From: Alistipes sp.
Lineage (GTDB): Bacteria > Bacteroidota > Bacteroidia > Bacteroidales > Rikenellaceae
DNA length: 59,895 nt
Direction of reading: 5' to 3'
NCBI GenBank assembly: GCA_017935185.1
Contig: JAGBIC010000008.1
Coordinates: 1 to 59,895 of the forward strand
How positions within the stretch are numbered: position 1 is the stretch's first letter; each line of letters opens with the position of its first letter. Below the pieces are notes generated by a model. The model made no database searches. It was not told the DNA's origin and saw nothing but the letters and a program-made list of their open reading frames with translations. Both the position numbers and the translations under genes were made by a program. Of the stretch, positions 17,945-27,196 are shown piece after piece.

Positions 17945-18124
17945 TTTATATCACATTGATAATCACTGCGTAAACTCCATTAATTCGTTTGTATTCTATT
18001 CTGTTGAGGATACAATAATAGCAAATTCACTTCCTTATTCAAATAATGTTTTATACCGTTATAATTGCAAAAACATAGGAAATAGCATAGTAAATGACGC
18101 AGTAAATAATTTTATGACAACATT
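17945..18124. other. Non-coding AT-rich stretch after tRNA-Thr
   Basis: No supported gene, RNA or repeat was seen. An 86-codon reading frame crosses the region, but it begins inside the tRNA terminator and ends inside the prfC terminator, so it is treated as chance. Confidence 0.5.
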
Positions 18125-18181
18125 CAATTACAATAAAAGCAGCGATGCCCAAGAAGGTTTTCGCTGCTTTTATTGTAATTG
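18125..18181. terminator. Long perfect inverted repeat, terminator of prfC
   Basis: Two 21-base arms (18125-18145 and 18161-18181) are exact reverse complements around a 15-base loop. The inner stem is GC-rich (GCAGCGA/TCGCTGC) and the outer part is A/T, so each strand reads stem then TTTTATTG. It lies 33 bases beyond the prfC stop and should end transcription in either direction. Confidence 0.85.
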
Positions 18182-18214
18182 AATATATGTTCTGCAATAA
18201 TATATCCTCGTCCT

Positions 18215-19798
18215 CTAGAACTCCGATGTGAAGTGGAAACGGATGTCTTTGAAATTTTCCTGTGCTAAAGCCAATGCGTAGCTTGTGTCGGCCAGAAAAA
18301 CATCGCGGCCATGTTTGTCGACAGCCATATTTGAGTGCTTACGGCGTTTAAAGTCGGCGAGCTGCTCCTGATTGTCACTCTCAATCCAACACGCTTTGTG
18401 AATTGAGATGGGCTCCCAACGGCATGATGCGCCATACTCGTGAGCCAAGCGGTATTGAATAACCTCAAACTGCAACTGTCCTACTGTGCCGATAATCTTA
18501 CGACCATTGAGCGATGAAGTGAAGAGCTGTGCAACGCCCTCATCCATGAGTTGATCTACACCCTTGGCAAGTTGCTTGAACTTCATCGGGTCGGCATTTT
18601 CGATGTAGCGGAACAGCTCCGGTGAGAATGACGGAATACCGGTAAAACGTAACTTTTCGCCCTCGGTGAAAGTGTCGCCAATCTTGAATGTGCCCGTGTC
18701 GTGAAGACCTACAATATCACCAGGGTAGGCAAAGTCGATAACAGACTTCTTCTCGGCCATAAATGCTGTGGGTGATGAGAATTTGAGCTGTTTGCCACTG
18801 CGCACATGCAGGTAGTTTTTGTTGCGCTCGAATGTACCCGAACAAATCTTCATGAAGGCAATGCGGTCACGGTGATTAGGATCCATATTAGCGTGAATCT
18901 TGAATATAAAACCTGTCATCTTTTGCTCGCTCGGCTCAATCTGACGGCTCTCGGTTGTTGAGGGGCGAGGTGATGGAGCAATACGAATAAAACACTCCAA
19001 AAGTTCTCTTACACCGAAATTATTTACAGCCGAGCCAAAAAATACCGGAGCCAATTTACCCTCGAGATATTCGTCACGGTTGAAATCGTCGTAAACACCC
19101 TCTACGAGTTCGAGATTCTCACGCAGTTGCTCGGCAAATTTTGGGGAGATGTAGTTGTCGAGTTCAGGTGATGATATGTCGTTGAAGTCGACCGTCTCTG
19201 CGTCGGCGGTCTGTCGCTCATCACTGGTAAATAGCGATAAATTCTTCTCGTAGATATTATATACACCTTTGAATGTTTCACCGCTAGATATTGGGAATGC
19301 CAGCGGACGAACGCGTATCTGCAACTCGCGCTCCACCTCATCGAGAAGGTCAAAGGGGTCCTTACAAGGGCGGTCGAGCTTGTTGATGAATACCATTACA
19401 GGCGTATTTCTCATGCGGCACACATTCATCAATTTGCGAGTCTGAGCCTCCACACCCTTTGCTCCGTCAATTACAATGATAACCGAATCTACGGCAGTAA
19501 GAGTACGGTATGTATCCTCGGCAAAATCCTCGTGGCCGGGAGTGTCAAGGATATTGATCTTTACATCCTTATAGTTGAAGCCCATAACAGATGTTGCCAC
19601 CGAGATACCACGCTGGCGCTCAATCTCCATAAAGTCCGAGGTCGCACCCTTTTTGATTTTATTACTCTTTACGGCTCCTGCCACATGAATTGCACCACCA
19701 AATAGAAGCAATTTCTCGGTTAGAGTGGTTTTACCCGCATCGGGGTGGGCAATTACGGCAAAAGTTCTGCGCTTGGTTATTTCATCGATTAACGCCAT
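18215..19798 (-). CDS. prfC: Peptide chain release factor 3
   Basis: A ribosomal GTPase that removes RF1/RF2 after peptide release. At 527 residues it is the family length. The GTPase domain shows [15 protein letters not shown] at about 18-32, the switch segment [29 protein letters not shown] and [13 protein letters not shown]3-specific middle and C-terminal domains follow ([34 protein letters not shown]). The ATG start follows its own promoter. It lies downstream of queA on the same strand. Confidence 0.97.
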   Translation of the reverse strand: MALIDEITKRRTFAVIAHPDAGKTTLTEKLLLFGGAIHVAGAVKSNKIKKGATSDFMEIERQRGISVATSVMGFNYKDVKINILDTPGHEDFAEDTYRTLTAVDSVIIVIDGAKGVEAQTRKLMNVCRMRNTPVMVFINKLDRPCKDPFDLLDEVERELQIRVRPLAFPISSGETFKGVYNIYEKNLSLFTSDERQTADAETVDFNDISSPELDNYISPKFAEQLRENLELVEGVYDDFNRDEYLEGKLAPVFFGSAVNNFGVRELLECFIRIAPSPRPSTTESRQIEPSEQKMTGFIFKIHANMDPNHRDRIAFMKICSGTFERNKNYLHVRSGKQLKFSSPTAFMAEKKSVIDFAYPGDIVGLHDTGTFKIGDTFTEGEKLRFTGIPSFSPELFRYIENADPMKFKQLAKGVDQLMDEGVAQLFTSSLNGRKIIGTVGQLQFEVIQYRLAHEYGASCRWEPISIHKACWIESDNQEQLADFKRRKHSNMAVDKHGRDVFLADTSYALALAQENFKDIRFHFTSEF

Positions 19799-19836
19799 GG
19801 TATTGATATTTTGTTTGTGCTCTTTTTTTTCGTCTG

Positions 19837-19844
19837 CAAAGATA
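19837..19844 (-). promoter_or_regulatory. -7 promoter element of prfC
   Basis: On the minus strand TATCTTTG, an exact TAnnTTTG match, 38 bases before the prfC ATG. Confidence 0.6.
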
Positions 19845-19868
19845 GATATATAAATTCAAAAAGTGGCA

Positions 19869-21104
19869 TTATTCCACGGCTTTTGCCCCGTTTTCGTCAC
19901 ATATAAGCAATGAGGAGTCGCCGTAGGACAGGAATCTGAATCCGTTTGCGAGTGCAAAGTCATAAATCCGTTTCCAATCTTCGCCAACGTATGCCGAAAC
20001 CAGCAATAGCAATGTCGATTTCGGTTGGTGGAAGTTGGTTATTATTCGGCTTACGATACGGAATTTGAAGCCCAGCGGAGTAATCATTATCTGTGTTGCC
20101 GCCTTTATACTGTCAAGGTTCTGGCTTCGCATGAATGAGAGCAGCTCCTGTAAAGCCTCCTTGCCTGTGTAGTTTTGTGGAATGTTGTAGCACTCCCATT
20201 GCCCAATCACCTGCTCTTGTGATGGCGTGCCTGAATTATGTATACGCCATGCCAATGCGGGCAGCGACTCTAACGTGCGGACAGAAGTTGTTCCCACTGC
20301 TGTGATATTGCCGTGGTGTGCAAGCAGATTTTCAAGTGTTGAACGGCGCACCTCAAAATGCTCGGTATGCATGGGATGTTCTGCGGCATTGTCGCTTTTT
20401 ACGGGTAGAAAAGTGCCTGCTCCCACATGAAGTGTAACCTCGTCAAAGCAGAATCCCTGCAACTTCATTTGCCCGATAACCTCATCCGTAAAGTGTAATC
20501 CGGCAGTGGGGGCTGCCACCGAGCCTTCAAATTTTGAGTATACGGTTTGATATCTCGTCAAATCAATATCTTCGCTCTCGCGATTGAGGTATGGCGGGAT
20601 AGGAATCCGCCCCAAATGTTCGAGCAATACTCCGAATGTTATATCGGCATTCCACTCGAATCGAACAATATGTTCGCGCTCGCCACGCTCAGTAATCTCG
20701 GCCGATAGTCTGTATTGTAAACCTTCGTATTCGAAGTCTATAAATATCTGACCCTCTTTCCATTTTTTCAGGTTGCCTACAATACAACTCCACTCGCACG
20801 CACCCTTAACCGCAAAAGCTCGTTCATAGTCGGCCGGAGCATGCGGCTCAAGGCAAAATACCTCGATTCGTGCACCCGAGGCTTTGTGCATAATCACTCT
20901 GGCGCGAATGACTTTGGTGTTGTTGAACACCAACAATGAACCTTGAGGAATCTCGTCTGCAAGGCAACGGAATCGGCTCTCGTTTATATTGCCGTTGCGA
21001 TATACCAGAAGCTTCGAGTCACTGCGGTTCTCAAGTGGAAATTTCGCAATGCGCTCATCGGGCAGGGGGTAGTCGAAATTATTTATATCGATATGACGTT
21101 CCAT
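19869..21104 (-). CDS. queA: S-adenosylmethionine:tRNA ribosyltransferase-isomerase QueA
   Basis: Transfers the ribosyl part of SAM to preQ1 in tRNA, giving epoxyqueuosine. From ATG 21104 it has 411 residues, slightly longer than the usual 340-360, with an insertion in the first half (EVFCLEPHAPADYERAF ...). Family motifs are NNTKVIRARV, GRIPIPPYLNRE, YQTVYSKFEGSVAAPTAGLHFT (cut across), HVGAGTFLPVK and TNFHQPKSTLLLLVSA. An in-frame TTG at 21128 lies inside the -7 element and is rejected as start. No other queuosine gene is in the window. Confidence 0.96.
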   Translation of the reverse strand: MERHIDINNFDYPLPDERIAKFPLENRSDSKLLVYRNGNINESRFRCLADEIPQGSLLVFNNTKVIRARVIMHKASGARIEVFCLEPHAPADYERAFAVKGACEWSCIVGNLKKWKEGQIFIDFEYEGLQYRLSAEITERGEREHIVRFEWNADITFGVLLEHLGRIPIPPYLNRESEDIDLTRYQTVYSKFEGSVAAPTAGLHFTDEVIGQMKLQGFCFDEVTLHVGAGTFLPVKSDNAAEHPMHTEHFEVRRSTLENLLAHHGNITAVGTTSVRTLESLPALAWRIHNSGTPSQEQVIGQWECYNIPQNYTGKEALQELLSFMRSQNLDSIKAATQIMITPLGFKFRIVSRIITNFHQPKSTLLLLVSAYVGEDWKRIYDFALANGFRFLSYGDSSLLICDENGAKAVE

Positions 21105-21125
21105 GTAGTTTTGTTTTTTGCCTTG

Positions 21126-21133
21126 CAAAGATA
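21126..21133 (-). promoter_or_regulatory. -7 promoter element of queA
   Basis: On the minus strand TATCTTTG. Transcription would begin near 21119, about 15 bases before the ATG. Confidence 0.6.
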
Positions 21134-21249
21134 GCTTATTTTTATATTAAAGTATGCATGCGGTCTACAATTACTCCTAATCTGTTAAATCACAAACATG
21201 TTTCTAATAAAAAATATGATAGAATAATACCTTGTATTATAATTTTTTG

Positions 21250-21257
21250 TATCTTTG
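21250..21257 (+). promoter_or_regulatory. -7 promoter element of the HhH protein gene
   Basis: TATCTTTG matches TAnnTTTG and lies 42 bases before the ATG at 21299. Confidence 0.55.
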
Positions 21258-21298
21258 AGTTAAGAATAGAATCATTCTAACCTAAATAAATAATAGCT

Positions 21299-21706
21299 AT
21301 GGCTTACAAAATTATTGACATTGAGGGCGTAGGCGAGGTTTACGCCGCAAAATTACAAGAGGCAGGTATCAATACCCCCGAGGATCTTCTTGCAGCATGT
21401 GCAGCAGCTAAGGGTCGTGCCGAGATGGCAGAGAAGACCGGTATCAGCGAGAAACTCATTCTTCGTTGGACCAATCATGCCGATTTGTTCCGTATTAAGG
21501 GCGTAGGCCCCCAGTTCTCTGAGTTGTTGGAGGCTGCCGGTGTAGATACTGTTAAGGAGTTCCGTCATCGTGTAGCTGCTAACCTTCAGAAGAAGTTGGA
21601 GGAGGTTAATGCCGAGAAGAATCTGGTTAACCGCGTACCTAGCGAGAGCGAGCTTCAGAAGATGATCGATCAGGCTAAGGAGATGGAGGTTACAATGACC
21701 TACTAA
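21299..21706 (+). CDS. DUF4332-type protein with two helix-hairpin-helix motifs
   Basis: A 135-residue cytoplasmic protein without signal or membrane segment. Two helix-hairpin-helix units are visible: IEGVGEVYAAKLQEAGI (about 8-24) and IKGVGPQFSELLEAAGV (about 63-79). Each is followed by a short helical segment, as in DUF4332 proteins. Such motifs usually bind DNA non-specifically or mediate protein contacts. The C-terminal 45 residues are charged and helical (LQKKLEEVNAEKNL). Codon use is strongly biased, suggesting an abundant, possibly nucleoid-associated protein; that role is inference. It is a single-gene unit with its own promoter and a strong terminator. Confidence 0.82.
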   Translation: MAYKIIDIEGVGEVYAAKLQEAGINTPEDLLAACAAAKGRAEMAEKTGISEKLILRWTNHADLFRIKGVGPQFSELLEAAGVDTVKEFRHRVAANLQKKLEEVNAEKNLVNRVPSESELQKMIDQAKEMEVTMTY

Positions 21707-21724
21707 TTTGAATGTCATATAACA

Positions 21725-21762
21725 AACAACCCCGACAACTAATGATGTCGGGGTTGTTTTTG
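21725..21762. terminator. Bidirectional terminator between HhH gene and isomerase-like gene 1
   Basis: Perfect 13-bp stem (21725-21737 with 21746-21758), 8-base loop, then TTTT. The A-rich left flank lets it serve the convergent minus-strand gene ending at 21778 as well. Confidence 0.9.
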
Positions 21763-21777
21763 CTTTATGCTTACATC

Positions 21778-22602
21778 TTATTTTGTAGCATCTGCGATAC
21801 CGCGCAGGTAACCGATTGACTCGGCAACACCAGGGTGGGGATTACGGCTGTTCTTCTCGAACTCTAGTGATACAACGCCCTGATACTTGATCTGACGCAA
21901 AACCTTAACGATAGGACGGAAGTCGATTACACCACGACCCATCTCCCAAGTCTGACCCTTCTTTGTGGGCTCGGTCTCATCCTTGATGTGGATGTCGAAG
22001 ATCCAATCCTTATACTTCTTGATATCCTTGATGATATCCTCGCCCATACGAACTGAGTGACCGAGGTCCATGCAACAACCAACACCATTTGCAGGATCCT
22101 TAAACACCTCAACTACCTTATAGATGTTGGGGAAAGGCTGGCCGTCAGGACCATGAGTGTGAACTGCCACCTTAATGCCGGTCTCCTTAACCTTCTTGAT
22201 GATGTAATCGGCCAACTCGTAAGTGGGAACGCCAATGAACATCTTGGCACCGTAGCGCTGTGCGTAGGCAAATGCACGGTCTGCATCAGCCTCTGAACGC
22301 ATGTAGATAGGGCCGAGGATGTAGGGATTCACATCATACTCCTTGCACTTTGCCTTAAAGGCCTCCATCTGCTCCTCGGTAGAGTTAAGGGGCAACCACC
22401 AATCCTTTACAGAGAGATACTTAACGTCCATGCTCTTAAGGAATGCGAGGGTTTCATCGAGTTTGAAGTTACGGTAGGTAAAACCTGCCACACCGATTTT
22501 GAAGTCCTCTGAACCGCGAGGGCCGCTAACGAGCTGTGCCTCGGCGGGTGTTACGAATGACAGCATAGCTGCAAACGTAAAGATGCTGAAAAGTTTTTTC
22601 AT
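21778..22602 (-). CDS. Secreted sugar phosphate isomerase/epimerase-like protein, copy 1
   Basis: A 274-residue xylose isomerase-like TIM-barrel protein with a cleavable signal (MKKLFSIFTFAAMLSFVTPAEAQ). Likely metal-site segments are VHTHGPDG, CCMDLGHSVRMGED, IHIKDETEPTKKG and VSLEFEKN. It differs from the neighbouring copy at 22 of 274 residues (about 92% identity). The substrate is unknown; family members act on sugars or keto-sugars. An upstream start at 22638 would add 12 residues before the signal and is rejected. It has its own promoter and uses abundant codons. Confidence 0.88.
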   Translation of the reverse strand: MKKLFSIFTFAAMLSFVTPAEAQLVSGPRGSEDFKIGVAGFTYRNFKLDETLAFLKSMDVKYLSVKDWWLPLNSTEEQMEAFKAKCKEYDVNPYILGPIYMRSEADADRAFAYAQRYGAKMFIGVPTYELADYIIKKVKETGIKVAVHTHGPDGQPFPNIYKVVEVFKDPANGVGCCMDLGHSVRMGEDIIKDIKKYKDWIFDIHIKDETEPTKKGQTWEMGRGVIDFRPIVKVLRQIKYQGVVSLEFEKNSRNPHPGVAESIGYLRGIADATK

Positions 22603-22641
22603 AAAAATTCTATTAAATTGTTTATAGGTTACATTCAATCA

Positions 22642-22649
22642 CAAAAATA
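22642..22649 (-). promoter_or_regulatory. -7 promoter element of isomerase-like copy 1
   Basis: On the minus strand TATTTTTG, matching TAnnTTTG, 39 bases before the ATG at 22602. It shows that copy 1 need not depend on copy 2 for transcription. Confidence 0.5.
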
Positions 22650-22771
22650 GAAAAAATATCTTATTATTCTATAATCTTTTATAAGTTTTTTGCATGTTAA
22701 ATAAGCTGAATGATTGTATGCGGTTATGGAATAGGTGTGGTATTACCTTTTTTTGTTTGGCAATCCGACAT

Positions 22772-22803
22772 CAAAAAGCGGAGGCCGTCAAAGACCTCCG
22801 CTT
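22772..22803 (-). terminator. Terminator of isomerase-like copy 2
   Basis: Perfect 9-bp stem (AAGCGGAGG 22776-22784, CCTCCGCTT 22795-22803) with a 10-base loop. On the minus strand it is followed by TTTGA. It separates the two paralogous genes. Confidence 0.82.
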
Positions 22804-22827
22804 ATGATATAGTTATCGTTGAGATAA

Positions 22828-23652
22828 TTATTTTGTGCCATCTGCGATACCGCGCAGGTAACCGATTGACTCGGCAACACCGGGGTGGGGATTCTTGTGG
22901 TTCTTCTCGAACTCAAGTGATACAACGCCCTGATACTTGATCTGACGCAAAACCTTAACGATAGGACGGAAGTCGATTACACCACGACCCATCTCCCAGG
23001 TCTGCCCCTTCTTTGTGGGCTCGGTCTCATCCTTGATATGGATGTCATAAATCCACTCTTTATACTTCTTGATATCCTTTACGATATCCTCGCCCATACG
23101 AACTGAGTGGCCGAGGTCCATGCAGCAACCGATGCCGAGTGAGGGATCTTTGAAAATCTCAACAACTTTGTAGATGTTGGGGAAAGGAGCGCCATCGGGG
23201 CCGTGAGTGTGGATGGCGAGCTTGATGCCGGTATCCTTCACCTTCTTAATAACATAGTCTGCCAACTCATAGTTAGGCACGCCGATAAACATCTCGGCAC
23301 CATAGCGCTGTGCGTAAGCAAATGCGCGATCAACGTCAGCCTCTGAACGCATGTAGATAGGGCCGAGGATATAGGGATTTACACCATACTCTTTGCACTT
23401 TGCCTTGAAAGCCTCCATCTGCTCCTCGGTAGAGTTAAGGGGCAACCACCAATCCTTTACAGAGAGATACTTAACGTCCATGCTCTTAAGGAATGCGAGG
23501 GTCTCATCGAGTTTGTAGCTGCGATATGTGTAACCTGCTACACCGATTTTGAAATCCTCTGAACCGCGAGGGCCGCTAACGAGCTGTGCCTCGGCGGGTG
23601 TTACGAATGACAGCATAGCTGCAAACGTAAAGATGCTGAAAAGTTTTTTCAT
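22828..23652 (-). CDS. Secreted sugar phosphate isomerase/epimerase-like protein, copy 2
   Basis: The same length (274 residues), signal peptide and fold as copy 1, lying directly upstream of it. The first 40 residues and residues about 212-258 are identical between copies, including most silent positions; the 22 differences fall mainly in residues 41-210 (for example VHTHGPDGQ versus IHTHGPDGA). Only 36 bases separate it from sdaA, so read-through from the sdaA unit is possible. The pattern suggests tandem duplication followed by gene conversion at both ends. Confidence 0.88.
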   Translation of the reverse strand: MKKLFSIFTFAAMLSFVTPAEAQLVSGPRGSEDFKIGVAGYTYRSYKLDETLAFLKSMDVKYLSVKDWWLPLNSTEEQMEAFKAKCKEYGVNPYILGPIYMRSEADVDRAFAYAQRYGAEMFIGVPNYELADYVIKKVKDTGIKLAIHTHGPDGAPFPNIYKVVEIFKDPSLGIGCCMDLGHSVRMGEDIVKDIKKYKEWIYDIHIKDETEPTKKGQTWEMGRGVIDFRPIVKVLRQIKYQGVVSLEFEKNHKNPHPGVAESIGYLRGIADGTK

Positions 23653-23688
23653 AGATTTATAAATTTATTAAGGGTTGTCATTTGATTC

Positions 23689-24891
23689 TTATCTCATTTT
23701 ATATCGTTTTGCCAAACCGCCCTCTGCCGTTTCGCGATAGAGACTTGGAAGATTATGTCCGGTCTCTTTCATAACCTCAACCACATGGTCGTAATTCACA
23801 CGATGTTTTCCGTCCGAGAGGATGGCGAATGTGGCCGAGTCGATGGCTCGGGCTGCCGCCACAGCATTACGCTCGATACATGGGATTTGAACAAGTCCGC
23901 ATACAGGGTCGCATGTGAGACCCAAGTGATGCTCCAATGCCATCTCTGCCGCATACTCAATCTGGGCAGGTGTTCCACCCATCAGCTGGCATGCTGCGGC
24001 AGCCGCCATGGCGCAGGCTACACCAATTTCACCCTGACAGCCAACCTCTGCACCCGATATGGAGGCATTTGTTTTGGCGATGTTGCCAAATATGCCGGCG
24101 GTGGCCAATGCTCGCAATATGCGTATACGACGATAGTTGTTGGTATCGGCCAGGTGATATATAACAGCCGGAAGTACTCCGCATGAGCCGCATGTGGGCG
24201 CTGTAACCACTGTGCCGCCCGAGGCGTTCTCTTCTGCTGTGGCGAGTGCATAGGCGTATAGGCGAGAACGATTGCTGACAGTAGGCCCATACTCTTTTGA
24301 TTTAACCCAATATGTGCAGGCCTTACGTGCCACCTTTAATCCGCCGGGTAGTACACCATCGTTGTTGAGTCCGTTGTCGATAGTCTGGCACATGGTCTCC
24401 CAGATATTGTCAAGATAATTCCAGATGTCTTCTGACTCGCAATCCTGTACATACTCCCAAATGCTTTTGCCTTCACGGTCGCACCATTCCAATATCTGCT
24501 CTGACATCGTCAGGGGATATATATTCTCGCCCGAGAGCTGTGGCATTTCCGGACTGGCGATGTTTCCTCCGCCAACGCTGTATATTGTCCATTGATCAAT
24601 CACGTTGCCCCCTTTTAGCGCTTCGAATAACATACCGTTGGTGTGAAACTCCTTTACGATATCGGCACGCCACATAATTTCGGTGGGAGCATGAGGTTCC
24701 AGCACCTCACGAATGGCGGTGTCGGTAAGGTGCCCCTTTCCCGTTGCTGCCAGCGAACCGTAGAGCGTAACGCGGTAGGCCTCGGCATTGTTGTTTCGTG
24801 CCAAAAACATTTCGGCAGCTTTCTTGGGGCCCATGGTATGGCTACTGGACGGCCCTTTGCCTATTTTATATAGCAGTTTTAGCGATTCCAT
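23689..24891 (-). CDS. sdaA: L-serine ammonia-lyase (iron-sulfur dependent, single chain)
   Basis: Deaminates L-serine to pyruvate and ammonia. The 400-residue protein combines the beta-type N-terminal part (YKIGKGPSSSHTMGPKKAAEMF at about 9-30, split here into substrate-loop residues SSSHT) and the alpha-type catalytic part. Cysteines likely to ligate a [4Fe-4S] cluster occur in PTCGSCGVLPA, GCQGEIGVACAM and CDPVCGLVQIPC. The order matches the one-chain bacterial enzymes. The ATG lies 6 bases after the ppa stop, so the two are cotranscribed. Confidence 0.94.
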   Translation of the reverse strand: MESLKLLYKIGKGPSSSHTMGPKKAAEMFLARNNNAEAYRVTLYGSLAATGKGHLTDTAIREVLEPHAPTEIMWRADIVKEFHTNGMLFEALKGGNVIDQWTIYSVGGGNIASPEMPQLSGENIYPLTMSEQILEWCDREGKSIWEYVQDCESEDIWNYLDNIWETMCQTIDNGLNNDGVLPGGLKVARKACTYWVKSKEYGPTVSNRSRLYAYALATAEENASGGTVVTAPTCGSCGVLPAVIYHLADTNNYRRIRILRALATAGIFGNIAKTNASISGAEVGCQGEIGVACAMAAAAACQLMGGTPAQIEYAAEMALEHHLGLTCDPVCGLVQIPCIERNAVAAARAIDSATFAILSDGKHRVNYDHVVEVMKETGHNLPSLYRETAEGGLAKRYKMR

Positions 24892-24897
24892 AAAAAA

Positions 24898-25587
24898 TTA
24901 AACGTGTCTTAAAATTTCCTCCAATGAGTTGAAGTGGCTCTTGTAATCCTCCAATGAGCGATTGATAACCTCGTAGGCCTCTTCACGATTGTATGTTGCA
25001 ACAATCTCCACCTTGCATTGATGTTCGTTTTCTCTATCTGATGCGGGCATGTCCTTATAGGTCAGGAAATAGTGCTTCAGTCTGTCAACGACCACATGGG
25101 GTAGCTCCGAAATATCGTTATAACCGCGATAGGTCGCATCGTTGCGCAGCACGGCGATAATCTTGTCGTCGGCCTCGTCGCCGTCAAGCATGCGAAATCC
25201 GCCAATAGGCTTTGCCATGGCAATGATATCTCCGTGGGCTATGGTGCGCTCGGTGAGTACGCAAACATCCAGAGGGTCGCCATCGCCCTTAATACCTTTA
25301 CGCCCACTCTGCTCCATGCAATACTCTGCTACTGCATCGCCGCAGAAACTCTGCGGAATAAAGCCGTAAAGTGCAGGCACTACTGTGGAGTATTTTTGTG
25401 GACGATCAATACGTATATAGCCGCTCACCTTGTCAAGTTCATACTTTACAGTGTCGGTAGGAACCATCTCAATAAATGTAGCAACAACTTCGGGTGCCTG
25501 TTCGCCCACTTCAAGACCATGCCACGGATGGGATTTGTATCTTAAGCCCATCAGTCGAGCTATAGGATCGTTGATTTTGTTTCCCAT
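24898..25587 (-). CDS. ppa: Inorganic pyrophosphatase (family I)
   Basis: Hydrolyses pyrophosphate and so drives biosynthetic reactions in the cytoplasm. The 229-residue protein has the family I signature DGDPLDVCVL with its metal-binding aspartates. It also has YGFIPQSFCGD, KPIGGFRMLDGDEADDKIIAV and a C-terminal helix with HYFLTYKD. It is a little longer than the E. coli enzyme, as often in Bacteroidota. It follows the CotH lipoprotein gene by 41 bases and precedes sdaA by 6. Confidence 0.94.
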   Translation of the reverse strand: MGNKINDPIARLMGLRYKSHPWHGLEVGEQAPEVVATFIEMVPTDTVKYELDKVSGYIRIDRPQKYSTVVPALYGFIPQSFCGDAVAEYCMEQSGRKGIKGDGDPLDVCVLTERTIAHGDIIAMAKPIGGFRMLDGDEADDKIIAVLRNDATYRGYNDISELPHVVVDRLKHYFLTYKDMPASDRENEHQCKVEIVATYNREEAYEVINRSLEDYKSHFNSLEEILRHV

Positions 25588-25628
25588 AGGTTGTAATGTA
25601 AATAGTAATTATATTATGTGTTTATTTA

Positions 25629-27134
25629 TCAATCCTTAAGGCCGTAATAATCGCACCAATAGAGTACCGACTCCCTTTTTACCTTGAAAAAGTTGTTTTC
25701 GTTTATAGTTGCGAGTTTATACTCCTTGTGGGTGCTTCCGCCTGTTGGACGATCTTCCATTTTGCAATCCTCGCCAGTGTCATTTTTGATGTAATCGGCG
25801 ATTCGTGCCTGCCACCTCTGCACTCGTTTTGTTGCATCGTTGGGGTGCATCAAGTCTTCGGCATCATTAACAACGCGCATCAACTCTTCTGCGTACATCT
25901 TGCGGAACTCCTCAATTTGAATGATCTTCCAAATCAGAGGCCTATCCTTCGGGCCCCAGTTAAACGGATCGTGACGACCCTGATCTTCATTATCATTTCT
26001 TGTGGAGCAATTGCCCAATGAGTTGTCGTAGTCGAACGGTATGAAGTAGAACTTGTAATTTGTTGGATTTGTTGAGTTGAAATAGATGTAGAAATTATTT
26101 CTATTATTCCAATAATCATCCCACATACCGAGACAAACATTCACGGCATATGTACGAAGTAGTAACCTCACATCGCAAGCTTTTTGAATCCACTCCTTAA
26201 AGGCCTTGCCTTCAAGGGTGTTAAATTGCGTGATAAAGTTATTGAGTTGAGCCTTGGCTGTAACGAAATCATCAAGGTTGGTCTTTAATTCGTACATATA
26301 CTCCTTGCCCTTGTCATTATCTTTGCCAATGTTAGCATCTTTGTAATTAGAGTCGGGGCTCAAGGTGGCCTTGTGGCGACATTTCCAGAGGTTACCCTTC
26401 GATGAACCGAATTCGTTCTTCCTCACCTTCACATACTCATCGTCAATAGGCTCGACCATAGCATATACGCCGTAGTAAGTCTCTTTTGGATCTCCTTCTA
26501 CCTTGATGTATAGTCGGCAATGTGCTGCATTTGTGCCTGTGAAAGCTCCTGCACGGCGGAAAAGGTCGTAGCTGAATACCTCTCTGACATAGGTGGGGTC
26601 GGCATGATTCCATCTTAAAAGAATCTTTCTGGCACCATGTACGGTATGGGCATCATCTTTTACGAATTTTCTGAAGTTGATCTGGAAGTGGCAACGATTC
26701 CAATCTGTGTCGACCGATTTGTGCATCTCGCCTGTTTTGCCTTCAGGGCGTTTTCTTGTGGCTCGGCCTCGAATACGCAACCCCGCATCTTTTATGGTGG
26801 TTATCTCTGTGCCCTTAACATATTTTACATCACAATGTATGGTGTGATTGGTGTTTTTATCTTTGTCGTAAGCAGCCAAAAGACTGTTCCACTCCTCCAA
26901 TGTTACCTCTACATGGATTTTGGGAACATACTTTTCATCATATAAATATGTGATACCGTATTTTTCGGCTTGTGTTGGTCCTGTTTCTGTTGGTGTGTTG
27001 TTTTGGCCGGTTGAGCCATTGTTGTTTCCTCCATCATCGTCGGATTTACTGCACGAGAATAACATTGCGCCCAAAAGAATGAGGGTAATGCATCTTTGTA
27101 TTCTAATACAGCGTGCAAAGATTCTTTCTCTCAT
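25629..27134 (-). CDS. CotH kinase family lipoprotein
   Basis: A surface or periplasmic lipoprotein: a basic N-terminus, hydrophobic core and lipobox LFSC, then a flexible S/D/G/N linker (KSDDDGGNNNG). The CotH domain fills the rest: LRIRGRATRKRPEGKTG, RKILLRWNHADPTYVREV, AMVEPIDDEYVK and FYFIPFDYDNSLGN. CotH of Bacillus is an atypical protein kinase acting on spore-coat proteins; the target here is unknown. ATG 27134 gives a normal signal (501 residues). An upstream ATG at 27197 overlaps the acyltransferase stop in TAATG, which suggests translational coupling; if used, 21 residues are added. Confidence 0.85.
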   Translation of the reverse strand: MRERIFARCIRIQRCITLILLGAMLFSCSKSDDDGGNNNGSTGQNNTPTETGPTQAEKYGITYLYDEKYVPKIHVEVTLEEWNSLLAAYDKDKNTNHTIHCDVKYVKGTEITTIKDAGLRIRGRATRKRPEGKTGEMHKSVDTDWNRCHFQINFRKFVKDDAHTVHGARKILLRWNHADPTYVREVFSYDLFRRAGAFTGTNAAHCRLYIKVEGDPKETYYGVYAMVEPIDDEYVKVRKNEFGSSKGNLWKCRHKATLSPDSNYKDANIGKDNDKGKEYMYELKTNLDDFVTAKAQLNNFITQFNTLEGKAFKEWIQKACDVRLLLRTYAVNVCLGMWDDYWNNRNNFYIYFNSTNPTNYKFYFIPFDYDNSLGNCSTRNDNEDQGRHDPFNWGPKDRPLIWKIIQIEEFRKMYAEELMRVVNDAEDLMHPNDATKRVQRWQARIADYIKNDTGEDCKMEDRPTGGSTHKEYKLATINENNFFKVKRESVLYWCDYYGLKD

Positions 27135-27196
27135 AGGTTTGTAGTTTAATGTGGTAAATAAATAATTCATATTGTCAGGATATTTAACCATTGGCA

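Noticed and set aside
17922-18182. Plus-strand frame of 86 codons after tRNA-Thr
   Set aside because: It begins inside the tRNA terminator hairpin and ends inside the prfC terminator.
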